From: Acidilobaceae archaeon
GTDB taxonomy: Archaea; Thermoproteota; Thermoprotei_A; Sulfolobales; Acidilobaceae
Direction of reading: 5' to 3'
NCBI GenBank assembly: GCA_027080775.1
Contig: JALWPV010000011.1
Span: 186,001-250,000 of the forward strand
Length of the DNA: 64,000 nt
The notes under the pieces are model-generated. The model worked only from the letters and a program-made list of their open reading frames with translations, was not told where the DNA came from and made no database searches. Made by a program: the position numbers and the translations under genes. Below, one piece after another: positions 32,742-40,630 of this stretch. Position 1 is the stretch's first letter, and every line of letters starts with the position of its first letter.

Positions 32742-33485
32742 TTACATGTAGAAGGGGCCGCTCTCCCTGCGGCGGGGGCTCTCCTCACCACTCTCACTCA
32801 TTTCAGCCAGCTTCATGAGGAGCGCCTTCTGTTTTTCCGCCGCCTCCTCCAGTGCTGGTGCCTTGAGTTCCACGCCTAGGATCTCTGAGAGTACTTTCAT
32901 ACCGCGTAGCACTGCATCATAATCGACTTCCTCAACCATGGAGTATGGCAGGAGTATTAGTGTTGGTATCTCATAGTACTCCATTAATATATAGAGTGTG
33001 GCTAGGGGGCCCATTACCCCGAGGCCCTCTTCCATTTGTGGGGCAGGCAATTTACCTCCCAGTTTAAGGTAGTAGGAGTTACCTATCCATCGGTAACCAT
33101 ACTCCTCGTTCTCTGGCATGTAATCCCTACTAAGGCCTCCAGCTAAGACCGCGAGCTTGACGCCGAGCTCGGCCGCGAAGGAGGCTAGGGCCTCAGTATA
33201 TGCCGTCCACTCCTCGCGCTCTGGCATCGCCCTGTTAAGTATGAAGACTACGCGGGGCTCCTCGGAGTAGTAGATCTCATATGGGAACCCAGGCCCGTCT
33301 GACTCGATTATTATCATGGGGGGGATATCACCTTCGGGTAGTATGAAGCCCGCCTTTCTGGCGCCTAAGGCCTGAGCAGCGTATTTAGTGAGTAGGTATC
33401 CAACCATGCCAAAGCCCCGGAAGCCCGTCACGAGAATAGAGCCCTCCAGGAGATTCCGCGGCACCCGCAACACTACCTCAGCCAC
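32742..33485 (-). CDS. PAC2-family proteasome assembly chaperone-like protein (PbaA type)
   Basis: The 247-residue PAC2-fold protein has the typical opening ILVTGFRGFGMVGYLLTKYA and an ILAGGLSRD-like strand region. Residues about 205-240 form a helix, and the protein ends GPFYM, a good HbYX motif (hydrophobic-Tyr-X), as used by PbaA and proteasome activators to dock on the alpha ring. It overlaps the upstream PUA-type gene by one base, and PAN lies just beyond. GTG start. Confidence 0.88.
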   Translation of the reverse strand: MAEVVLRVPRNLLEGSILVTGFRGFGMVGYLLTKYAAQALGARKAGFILPEGDIPPMIIIESDGPGFPYEIYYSEEPRVVFILNRAMPEREEWTAYTEALASFAAELGVKLAVLAGGLSRDYMPENEEYGYRWIGNSYYLKLGGKLPAPQMEEGLGVMGPLATLYILMEYYEIPTLILLPYSMVEEVDYDAVLRGMKVLSEILGVELKAPALEEAAEKQKALLMKLAEMSESGEESPRRRESGPFYM

Positions 33486-33949
33486 TACCTCCTCACCCTC
33501 ACAACCTCACCATACTCCAAGCTCCTAGCTAGGCCCGCGGAGACCCTCGCCCTGCCAGTAGCAAGTACTTCATCGCCGGGAGTCACCACGACTACCTCGT
33601 CGCCGGGGCGTATGTTATCATCCATCTCTACTAGGTCCCTCGCCAACACGCTCCCCCTAATATCTCTATCACCACGCACGATAACCCGGAACCGCGGCGA
33701 CGGCTCAGCCCTGACTATAACCCTACCCATCACCTTCGATATCGTGAAGAGGCCCGTAGTGGGCCTCAGTGTCAAGGCGTGCTTACCGTTGATATAGACA
33801 TAGCGTATGCGCCCCCTCGCCACGGTTATAGTCACGGAATCCCTGAGAGCATAGAACGCATCGGCTACACGCCAGCTAAACTGAAATGCTAGCAATGAAA
33901 CTATCAAGTCAAGCTCCTCGGGATTGGGCCTTCGAGGCCTCAAGCGCAC
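33485..33949 (-). CDS. Free-standing TGT C-terminal/PUA domain protein
   Basis: A 154-residue protein matching the last two domains of full-length archaeosine TGT: the C2-type segment LLAFQFSWRVADAFYAL...GRIRYVYINGKHALTLRPTTGLFTIS (about 17-75) and a PUA domain (about 83-150: RFRVIVRGD...IRPGDEVVVV...EVLATGRA). It likely binds the tRNA acceptor/CCA end for TgtA, whose own gene ends without these domains. Stop/start overlap with the PAC2 gene suggests one transcript. Confidence 0.82.
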   Translation of the reverse strand: MRLRPRRPNPEELDLIVSLLAFQFSWRVADAFYALRDSVTITVARGRIRYVYINGKHALTLRPTTGLFTISKVMGRVIVRAEPSPRFRVIVRGDRDIRGSVLARDLVEMDDNIRPGDEVVVVTPGDEVLATGRARVSAGLARSLEYGEVVRVRR

Positions 33950-33983
33950 ACCGAGGAGAGGACCCGGTGTCCCGAGGGCTCTT

Positions 33984-34023
33984 AGCCCTAGCGCCCCCTA
34001 GTACCTTAGAGGGCGCTAGGGCT
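33984..34023 (-). terminator. Strong hairpin downstream of PAN
   Basis: A 13-bp perfect stem (33984-33996 with 34011-34023), extendable by three further pairs after one mismatch, sits 10 bases past the PAN stop. There is no U-tract after it, so it may be an mRNA 3'-end stabiliser or processing signal rather than an intrinsic terminator. Confidence 0.45.
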
Positions 34024-34033
34024 AGGGGGTTAG

Positions 34034-35236
34034 TTATGTGTGCAGAAGGCTACTCCCCCCTACTTTGCTGGAGCTTCTCAGCCTCTTCTTCACCTTCTCA
34101 ACTGCCTTGAGGAAGTCTGTTAAGTTTACTACTTTAGAGTTCCTCCGCAGTGCATTATAGCCGGCCTCGACTACTACCGCTTTCAGGTCGGCGCCGCTGA
34201 AGCCCCCCGTTATCTCCGCTATCATCTCCAGATCCACGTCTCCATCTAGCTTCATCCTCCTCGTGTGTATTCTCAGTATCTCCACTCTCCCCCGCTTGTC
34301 CGGCAGGGGTATCTCGATGATGCGATCGAACCGTCCCGGCCTTAGTAGCGCTGGATCCAGTAGGTCTAGCCTGTTGGTAGCAGCTATCACCTTAACATTG
34401 CCCAGAGGGTCAAAGCCGTCCATCTCGGCTAACAGCTGGACTAGCGTCCTCTGCACTTCCCTGTCGCCGCTTGTGCCCAGCTCTAGGCGGCGGGCCCCTA
34501 TGGCGTCTATCTCGTCTATGAATACTATTGATGGGGCCTTACGCCTCGCAAGCCTGAAAACCTCCCTCACGAGCCTGGCCCCCTCTCCTATAAACTTGTT
34601 CACGAACTCACTGGCAACCACCCTTATGAATGTCGCCCCCGACTCCCTGGCGACCGCCTTGGCTAGCAGGGTCTTGCCCGTACCGGGCGGGCCGTAAAGC
34701 AGGACCCCCCTGGGGGGCTCTATTCCCAGCTCTCTGAAGAGGTCCGGCCTCTTAAGCGGGAGAACCACGGCCTCATATACCTCTCTTATCTGCTCTCTAA
34801 GCCCGCCTATGTCATCGAATGTAACGTTAGGCTTCTCGACTACCTCCATACTCTTGACTATAGGGTCAAACCTATTAGGGAGGACGCTAACTATCGTCGA
34901 GGCCCTATTGTTGAGTGCCACCATCATGCCGGGCCTCAGCGATTGGGGATCGATTCCAGCCACAGTATTCACTATCAAGTTTGGCCCAGTGCTACTCTTC
35001 ACTATAACCCTCCCATCATCCAAGACCTCCAGCACGACGGCCTCGATCAGTGGGGGGCTGAGTAGCCTTGTCACCTCGCTCTTATAGTGCTCCAGATCCC
35101 TCTGAAGCGCTATCTTCTCCTTCATGAGTTCCTGCACTCGCCTCCGCAGGTACTGGATCTCCTCTTCGAGAGGCGCGGCGCCGTAGCCCCCCTGCGGCTT
35201 GCTCCTGCTATTGCTGCTAAGCGACACGGCTCCCAC
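34034..35236 (-). CDS. Proteasome-activating nucleotidase (PAN)
   Basis: Hexameric AAA ATPase that unfolds substrates for the 20S core. Layout of the 400 residues: N-terminal coiled coil (about 20-58), OB domain (about 60-115), AAA module with Walker A GPPGTGKT, Walker [12 protein letters not shown], and arginine-finger region LLRPGRFDR. The C-terminus reads SSLLHT and lacks the HbYX docking motif usual for PAN. An upstream TATA-like element supports the start. Proteasome beta subunits are at 10.7 and 18.1 kb. Confidence 0.94.
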   Translation of the reverse strand: MGAVSLSSNSRSKPQGGYGAAPLEEEIQYLRRRVQELMKEKIALQRDLEHYKSEVTRLLSPPLIEAVVLEVLDDGRVIVKSSTGPNLIVNTVAGIDPQSLRPGMMVALNNRASTIVSVLPNRFDPIVKSMEVVEKPNVTFDDIGGLREQIREVYEAVVLPLKRPDLFRELGIEPPRGVLLYGPPGTGKTLLAKAVARESGATFIRVVASEFVNKFIGEGARLVREVFRLARRKAPSIVFIDEIDAIGARRLELGTSGDREVQRTLVQLLAEMDGFDPLGNVKVIAATNRLDLLDPALLRPGRFDRIIEIPLPDKRGRVEILRIHTRRMKLDGDVDLEMIAEITGGFSGADLKAVVVEAGYNALRRNSKVVNLTDFLKAVEKVKKRLRSSSKVGGSSLLHT

Positions 35237-35264
35237 TCCATCACCTGGACTCCGCGGGGATACA

Positions 35265-35274
35265 CATTAAAAGG
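35265..35274 (-). promoter_or_regulatory. TATA-like element for PAN
   Basis: Minus strand CCTTTTAATG, centred 34 bases before the PAN start. Confidence 0.55.
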
Positions 35275-35293
35275 GGACACGCCAGTCGCATCT

Positions 35294-35300
35294 GATAATA
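35294..35300 (+). promoter_or_regulatory. TATA-like element for the MBF1-HflX operon
   Basis: GATAATA, centred 37 bases before the TTG start of MBF1. It is the only promoter candidate I find for the next seven overlapping genes. Confidence 0.5.
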
Positions 35301-35333
35301 CCCTCTGGGGCCGCGCGGCCCGTGGGAGGGGCG

Positions 35334-35828
35334 TTGCCCAGGAAGAAGGAGACGCTTTACTGTGAGATATGTGGGATGCCCATAGTCGGGCGCCCCTACT
35401 ATGCCGAGGTAGACGGCGTCGAAATGGTGCTCTGCGCCAGCTGCTACATGAAGCTCGTGAGGAGCGGGAGAGCGAAGCCCATCCGCCGCAGGGAGACCCC
35501 CAGGAGGGTCGTAGCGAGGCCTAGGAGGAGTGAGATCGTAGAGTATGAGATCGTAGAGGACTACTACGATCGCATCAGGAGTGCCCGCCAGGCGAGAGGC
35601 CTCTCAACGAAGGAGCTAGCCATGAAGCTCCGCATAAGCGAGTCCCTGCTACGCAAGATAGAGCAAGGCAAGATGAAGCCGAGCATAGACCTGGCAAGGC
35701 GGATAGAGAAGGTGTTAGGCGTGAAGCTGCTCGTGCCGACCGAGGAGCCTGAGGAGCCGCTGGCCCCGCCTAGCGGCGACTACCCCACACTGGGTGATGT
35801 GGTAGTTATACGGAGGGATGAGGATTAG
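35334..35828 (+). CDS. Archaeal MBF1 (multiprotein bridging factor 1)
   Basis: The 164-residue protein has an N-terminal zinc ribbon (CEIC and CASC, about residues 10-34), a basic linker and a Cro-type helix-turn-helix (about 78-135: IRSARQARGLSTKELAMKLRISESLLRKIEQGK). aMBF1 associates with the small ribosomal subunit and is stress-linked. The TTG at 35334 follows GGGAGGGG and is preferred to an in-frame GTG at 35322. It overlaps HflX by 11 bases. Confidence 0.92.
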   Translation: MPRKKETLYCEICGMPIVGRPYYAEVDGVEMVLCASCYMKLVRSGRAKPIRRRETPRRVVARPRRSEIVEYEIVEDYYDRIRSARQARGLSTKELAMKLRISESLLRKIEQGKMKPSIDLARRIEKVLGVKLLVPTEEPEEPLAPPSGDYPTLGDVVVIRRDED

Positions 35829-36963
35829 CTTGGAGAGGGCCTTCCTAGTCATACCTCGCTCTAAGAAAGGCCAACTGGAAGAGGCGCTGAAGCTAGCCGA
35901 GACCGCGGGCTATAGAGTAGTCAGGATATGGAAGAGCAGGTACGAGCGGAGGCTGGGTAGGGGGCTGATAGAGGAGATCTCCCTAAAGGCCGAGGAGGAG
36001 AATCCCGACGCAATAATAGTGTATGGCGAGCCGCAGCCGTCAACACTCTTCGCACTCATGAAGGCCACGCGCAGGAGGGTCATAGACCGGGTAGAGCTTA
36101 TCCTAGAGATCTTCGTGCGCCACGCCGGGAGCCGCGAGGCCAAGCTCCAGATCGAGATGGCAAGGATCAAGCACGAGATACCACTAATCAGGGAGATGAT
36201 CAGGAGGAGCAAGATGGGAGAGCTCCCAGGCTTCCTGGGGCCCGGAGGTTACGCTGTGGACGCTTACTACCGCCACCTCACAAGCAGGCTCGCCAAGCTA
36301 AGGAGGGAACTCGAGGGGCTCCGACATCTGAGGTCAATAAGGAGATCCAAGAGGTACCGTGAGGGCATGATCCACGTCTCCATAGTAGGCTATGCAAGCG
36401 CGGGCAAGACCACGCTCTTCAATAGGCTGACAGGCCTATCCAAGAGAGTCGGCCCCGAGTACTTCACCACACTACAGCCTAAGCACTATAGGGTAAGGCT
36501 TAGGGGCATGGATGTAGTCTTTATAGACACAGTCGGCTTCATCCGGGACGTCCCCCCCACTATAATCGAGGCATTCCACAGTACCCTGGAGGAGATAAGT
36601 GATAGCAACGCTATAATATTCGTGGTTGACGCGAGCAAGCCTCAGGGAGAGATTGTCGAAGAACTCGCATCGGGCTTCGAGATCATGGAGCAGGTAGGGG
36701 CCGTCGGAATCCCCACCATTGTAGCCGCTAACAAGATCGACCTTCTAGACAACGAGTCGCTGAGGGATAAGCTAGCCCTACTGGAGGGCCTAGCCTCCCC
36801 TAGGAGCGAGGTAGCGTGCGTCCTGCCCATATCTGCGTATAGGGGCGTCAACATTGATAGGCTCTCCGACTGCGTGATAGAGGTGGCCGGGCATGGAGGA
36901 GCCCTGGAGGCCCTACGGGAGGGTCTACGTGCTACGGCTGGGCCACAGGCCCGAGAGAGATAA
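35818..36963 (+). CDS. hflX: HflX-type GTPase
   Basis: Ribosome-associated GTPase that splits stalled or stored ribosomes. The 381-residue protein has the HflX N-domain and glycine-rich helical linker (about 90-180, [25 protein letters not shown]), then the G domain: G1 [10 protein letters not shown]3 DTVGF, G4 NKID. Length is normal. The next gene, Trm56, starts 71 bases before its stop. Confidence 0.93.
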   Translation: MRISLERAFLVIPRSKKGQLEEALKLAETAGYRVVRIWKSRYERRLGRGLIEEISLKAEEENPDAIIVYGEPQPSTLFALMKATRRRVIDRVELILEIFVRHAGSREAKLQIEMARIKHEIPLIREMIRRSKMGELPGFLGPGGYAVDAYYRHLTSRLAKLRRELEGLRHLRSIRRSKRYREGMIHVSIVGYASAGKTTLFNRLTGLSKRVGPEYFTTLQPKHYRVRLRGMDVVFIDTVGFIRDVPPTIIEAFHSTLEEISDSNAIIFVVDASKPQGEIVEELASGFEIMEQVGAVGIPTIVAANKIDLLDNESLRDKLALLEGLASPRSEVACVLPISAYRGVNIDRLSDCVIEVAGHGGALEALREGLRATAGPQARER

Positions 36964-37456
36964 GAGGATAACCACGCACGTCGCATTGGTTGCCAGGGCC
37001 TTCGGGGCTAACGGATTCATACTAGAGGGCATATGCGACGACTCTATCACCGCATCCATCAAGGGGGTCCTCGAGAGATGGGGCGGGGAGATGCACCTAG
37101 AGTGTGGAGTCAACGGCAAGAGCTATGTCAGGAGGTGGAGGGGGGAGGGGGGACGCGTGGTCCACCTCACGATGTACGGTCTCCCCCTCGACTTCGTAGT
37201 AGAGGAGATAAGGGCCGACCCAAACCCCAAGCTGGTAATCGTAGGGGCCGAGAAGGTAGAGAGATTCTACTATGAGGCAGCCGACTGGAATGTAGCTGTT
37301 GGCAACCAGCCGCACTCGGAAGTAGCTGCCCTAGCTTTGTTTCTGGATAGGCTATATAGGGGCCGGGAACTCTATACTAGATATCCTAGGGCGAGACTCG
37401 AGATACGACCATCAAGGAGAGGGAAGAGCGTGGTGTCGAGCAGTGAGCCAGGCTGA
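36893..37456 (+). CDS. tRNA 2'-O-methyltransferase Trm56 (C56)
   Basis: SPOUT-class enzyme methylating C56 in the T loop of tRNA. The 187-residue protein begins with the family signature [29 protein letters not shown], and [39 protein letters not shown] is the knotted SAM site. It overlaps HflX by 71 bases; a later start is unlikely because the signature lies at residues about 11-39. TFE starts within its end. Confidence 0.93.
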   Translation: MEEPWRPYGRVYVLRLGHRPERDKRITTHVALVARAFGANGFILEGICDDSITASIKGVLERWGGEMHLECGVNGKSYVRRWRGEGGRVVHLTMYGLPLDFVVEEIRADPNPKLVIVGAEKVERFYYEAADWNVAVGNQPHSEVAALALFLDRLYRGRELYTRYPRARLEIRPSRRGKSVVSSSEPG

Positions 37457-38000
37457 CTCCGAGCTGCTGGAGAGATTCGTGCGGGCCGTGGCCTCCATGG
37501 TGAGGCTGGACTCGGATCACGCAGCCACCATACTCAGGAAGCTGCTCTCGGAGAAGAACGGGAAGGGACTCAGCGACGAGGAGCTGGAGGAGCTAACCAA
37601 CATCAGACAGGGCGAGATAAGGAGGATCCTACGGCTCCTATACGAGCTAAGGCTAGCCTCCTATAGGAGGGGCAAGCACCCGGAGACGGGTGCCACGCGG
37701 TACTACTGGAAGCTTAACCTACACACGATAAACAACGTGCTCCTCAGCAGGAAGAAGAGCGTGCTGCGCAACCTCGAACTTAAGCTAGAATACGAGGAGA
37801 ATAACCAGTTCTACTACTGCCCCCTCGACGGCTCCCGCTACACGTTCGACGAGGCGTACGAGTACGACTTCCAGTGCCCGAAGTGCGGCAGCATACTAGA
37901 GGAGGACGATAGAAGCGAGATAAAGGAGGTCCTCAGGCTAGTAATCAGTAGGCTCAGGGAGTCGATAGCGAGGGATGAGGAGAGGCTTGCCCGCCAGTAG
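37443..38000 (+). CDS. tfe: Transcription factor E, alpha subunit (TFE)
   Basis: Archaeal TFIIE-alpha, aiding promoter opening. The 185-residue protein has a winged helix (about 5-95) and a C-terminal zinc-ribbon region (about 118-150). The second knuckle CPKC is intact, but the first reads CPLD, so one of four zinc cysteines is replaced by Asp. The C-terminus is charged helix. GTG start overlapping Trm56 by 14 bases. Confidence 0.92.
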   Translation: MSQADSELLERFVRAVASMVRLDSDHAATILRKLLSEKNGKGLSDEELEELTNIRQGEIRRILRLLYELRLASYRRGKHPETGATRYYWKLNLHTINNVLLSRKKSVLRNLELKLEYEENNQFYYCPLDGSRYTFDEAYEYDFQCPKCGSILEEDDRSEIKEVLRLVISRLRESIARDEERLARQ

Positions 38001-38991
38001 ACCTGTGGCTATCGACCTATTCAGCGGAGGCGGAGGCTTCGCCAGGGGCTTCGAGTTCGCGGGCTTCAACGTGAAGGCCGCAGTAGACAACTACCCTCCA
38101 GCCGCCAAGACATACAAAGCCAACTTCCCCCACAGCGTAGTAATAGCGGATGACGCCAAGGAACTCACTGGAGAGGAGATACTCTCCTACGCCAGCCTCA
38201 CCCGCGGAGAGGTCGACGTAGTAATAGCGAGCCCGCCCTGCGAGCCCTTCACAGGAGCGAACCCAAGGCGCAGGGAGGACCCGCTCATGAGGCTCTATGA
38301 CGACCCTGCTGGCCAGCTGTTCCTCCACGCCATAAGACTCATAGGGGAGATCAAGCCGAGGTTCTTCGTTATCGAAAACGTGCCCGGGATCCTCGAGGCC
38401 CCCATAAGGAGGGCTATAGCGAGGGAGCTCAGGCGAGCTGGCTACCCCAGGATATACTTCAACGAGTTGAGGGCCGAGGAGCATGGAACCCCCAGCAGGA
38501 GGCTTAGGGTCTTTGTATCAAACACCCTCCTGAGGCCCCCGAAGAGGCGGGGCCCCACGGTGGAGGAGGCCCTCCGAGGCCTACCCCCGCCCGGGGCCCC
38601 ATGGCCGCCAAACCACGACCCTCCACCATCGCCCGGGAGAAGGCATGAGAGGAGGCTCCCGAGGCTCAGGTGGGGGGAGGCACTGATCTACTACCGAGGA
38701 GCGGGTGGGCGGAGGCTACCGAACTATGTAAGGCTGCACCCCCATAGACACGCCCCAACGGTAATGGGGACTAGCAGATTCATACACCCCTACGAGCCCA
38801 GGCTTCTGACGGTGAGGGAGCAGGCACGCCTCATGGGGTTCCCGGACTACCACGTGTTCCTCGGCAACCGAGACGCACAGTATAACCAGGTCGGTGAGGC
38901 CGTGCCACCGCCGCTGGCTAAGGCTATAGCCTGCCACCTCCTCGAGCGGCTCTCCGGTGATGAGGGTGCGGGTAATACCTGTGCTCCATAA
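37975..38991 (+). CDS. DNA (cytosine-5) methyltransferase
   Basis: The 338-residue protein has C5-MTase motifs: I AIDLFSGGGGFARGFEFAG, IV VIASPPCEPF with the catalytic Cys, VI FFVIENVPGI, VIII-like GTPSRRLRVF, and IX/X LTVREQARLMGFPD...NQVGEAVPPPLAKAI. The target-recognition region (about 195-260) is Pro/Arg-rich and short. No restriction endonuclease is adjacent; it sits in the transcription/translation chain, overlapping TFE by 26 bases. A TTG at 37987 after GAGGAGAGG is a possible start. Codon use looks like the neighbours. Confidence 0.93.
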   Translation: MRRGLPASRPVAIDLFSGGGGFARGFEFAGFNVKAAVDNYPPAAKTYKANFPHSVVIADDAKELTGEEILSYASLTRGEVDVVIASPPCEPFTGANPRRREDPLMRLYDDPAGQLFLHAIRLIGEIKPRFFVIENVPGILEAPIRRAIARELRRAGYPRIYFNELRAEEHGTPSRRLRVFVSNTLLRPPKRRGPTVEEALRGLPPPGAPWPPNHDPPPSPGRRHERRLPRLRWGEALIYYRGAGGRRLPNYVRLHPHRHAPTVMGTSRFIHPYEPRLLTVREQARLMGFPDYHVFLGNRDAQYNQVGEAVPPPLAKAIACHLLERLSGDEGAGNTCAP

Positions 38992-39436
38992 CACGAGTAG
39001 TGTCCAGAGGCTCCTAGACTTCGCGAGGCTCGTGGCCGGGCTGGGCCTGGGGGAGCTGGTGGTGACTAAGGCCTATGGGGCGGCGGCCCAGCACGGCCTA
39101 GGGGAGCTGGGGAGGCTCGCCTACAAGAACAACATGAACCTCGTGATCCTACCGGATCTAGGCGACGCTATCGACCTGCTAAAACCCGAGAATGTGTTAA
39201 TAGTCACCAGGCGGGGGGAACCCGAGGCCTTCGACCCCCTGGCCCCGCCCCACTTGGAGGGGAGGATCCTCGTGGCCTTCAATGGGGGGGACCCCGACTT
39301 CGGCGAGGCCGAGATAGGCATGGGGAAACCCATCTATCCCCCCGGCGTCCAGGGTAGGCTTGGGCCGGCTGCCGAGGCGGCCCTAGTACTCTACCCCCTG
39401 CTCCGGAGTGTGGGCCGTGTTGAAGAGGGCGGCTGA
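38960..39436 (+). CDS. SPOUT-like (SpoU-type) methyltransferase candidate
   Basis: A 158-residue alpha/beta protein starting MRVRVIPVLHNTSSVQRLLDFARLV. The glycine-rich C-terminal half (RILVAFNGGDPDFGEAEIGMGKPIYP...PAAEAALVLYPLL) resembles the knotted region of archaeal SpoU-like proteins of uncertain function. No catalytic residue can be named. It overlaps the C5-methyltransferase by 32 bases and the next gene by 29, so it is tightly coupled. Confidence 0.55.
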   Translation: MRVRVIPVLHNTSSVQRLLDFARLVAGLGLGELVVTKAYGAAAQHGLGELGRLAYKNNMNLVILPDLGDAIDLLKPENVLIVTRRGEPEAFDPLAPPHLEGRILVAFNGGDPDFGEAEIGMGKPIYPPGVQGRLGPAAEAALVLYPLLRSVGRVEEGG

Positions 39437-40589
39437 GAAGCCCGTCTCGGAGCTGCTCTCACTAGCGGCGCACTACACTAGCGTCGCGGTGGATCTAGCC
39501 CTCTACACCCTAGCCTCGCGGGACCAGCTAGCGGCTAGGGAGGTTCTCAGGCTAGAGAGGGCTATAGATGACTATCTATCCGACATCATAGCTGGGACCG
39601 CGCTTGCCATAAGGGCCCCGAGCCAGACTGGGCTGGCCATAGGCATAGTAGTCCTGGCCGAGGCTTTCGATAAGATAAGCGATGCCGCAGGGGACCTAGC
39701 CGGCCTCGTCCTCAGGGGGCTACCAGTGCATAAGTTCGTCAGCGCCTCGAGCGTGTGCTGCGGTGAGGTCGTGACCCTGGTTAGGGTCAACCGGAAGCCG
39801 CTTGAGATGCCCTCACTCGTCGACCTCTTACTGCTCAGGAGAGACGGCGAGTACAGGATCTCGCCCGAGTGGAGCGATGTCAGGGAGGGCGACATAGTAG
39901 TCATACGGGGCCCCCTGGAGGAGGCCGAGGAGTTCTCCAGGGCGGTGGGCTACTCGATCTACTCCCAGCTCAGTAGGGGCACACCGGCCCTCATATCAGC
40001 CATAGCCGGCGACGACCTATCCAATGCGGTGCTCCAGATAAAGAGCCTCGCGAGGCTAATGCTCGACCTAGCACTGCACAGCCTCCTCTACAACGACAAG
40101 GCCCTCGCACGCGAGGTCCTCAGGCTCGAGGACGAGGCCGACTCACTCTACATCAAGGGCCTCGAGGCGGCCTTCGCAGCAGGCAACCCTGCTGCCTCGG
40201 AGGAGATGGTGTCAATAGCCGTATTCATTAAATCCATGGAGTCGATAGCCGACGCCGCCACAATGATAGCCAATATAACTATCGAGGGCCTCGTATCGGA
40301 CTTCCTCGTGGAAACCATGGAGGAGGCTGAGGAGGCCTACCTCAAACTCCTTGTGGGTGAGGAGCTAGAGGGGAAAACAATCAACGAGCTTGGATTAGAA
40401 GATGACGGGTTCCTACCCGTGGCGGTTAGGAGCGGCTCCACCCTCATACTACCAGTGCCGAGGGACTACAAGGTGAAGGCTGGCGACCTAATCATAGTTA
40501 AGTACTACCAGCCCGAGGGCGGGGATCCCACTGAGGCCTTGGAGGCGAAGGGATACAAGGTTATACCCCCCGGTTCACCGGAGGGCTAA
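39408..40589 (+). CDS. Tandem PhoU / TrkA-C (RCK-C) domain protein
   Basis: The 393-residue protein repeats one unit: a helical PhoU-like domain (about 10-105 and 200-300) followed by a TrkA-C beta domain (about 112-182 and 310-385). The second TrkA-C ends with the GDLIIVKYY signature. Soluble PhoU-TrkA-C proteins are thought to regulate cation or phosphate transport through ligand binding. No transporter is adjacent. Last gene of the overlapping chain that begins with MBF1. Confidence 0.85.
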   Translation: MWAVLKRAAEKPVSELLSLAAHYTSVAVDLALYTLASRDQLAAREVLRLERAIDDYLSDIIAGTALAIRAPSQTGLAIGIVVLAEAFDKISDAAGDLAGLVLRGLPVHKFVSASSVCCGEVVTLVRVNRKPLEMPSLVDLLLLRRDGEYRISPEWSDVREGDIVVIRGPLEEAEEFSRAVGYSIYSQLSRGTPALISAIAGDDLSNAVLQIKSLARLMLDLALHSLLYNDKALAREVLRLEDEADSLYIKGLEAAFAAGNPAASEEMVSIAVFIKSMESIADAATMIANITIEGLVSDFLVETMEEAEEAYLKLLVGEELEGKTINELGLEDDGFLPVAVRSGSTLILPVPRDYKVKAGDLIIVKYYQPEGGDPTEALEAKGYKVIPPGSPEG

Positions 40590-40630
40590 CCCCGAATTAA
40601 CCCTCGGAGCACGAGAAGGCCTTAGGGAGC

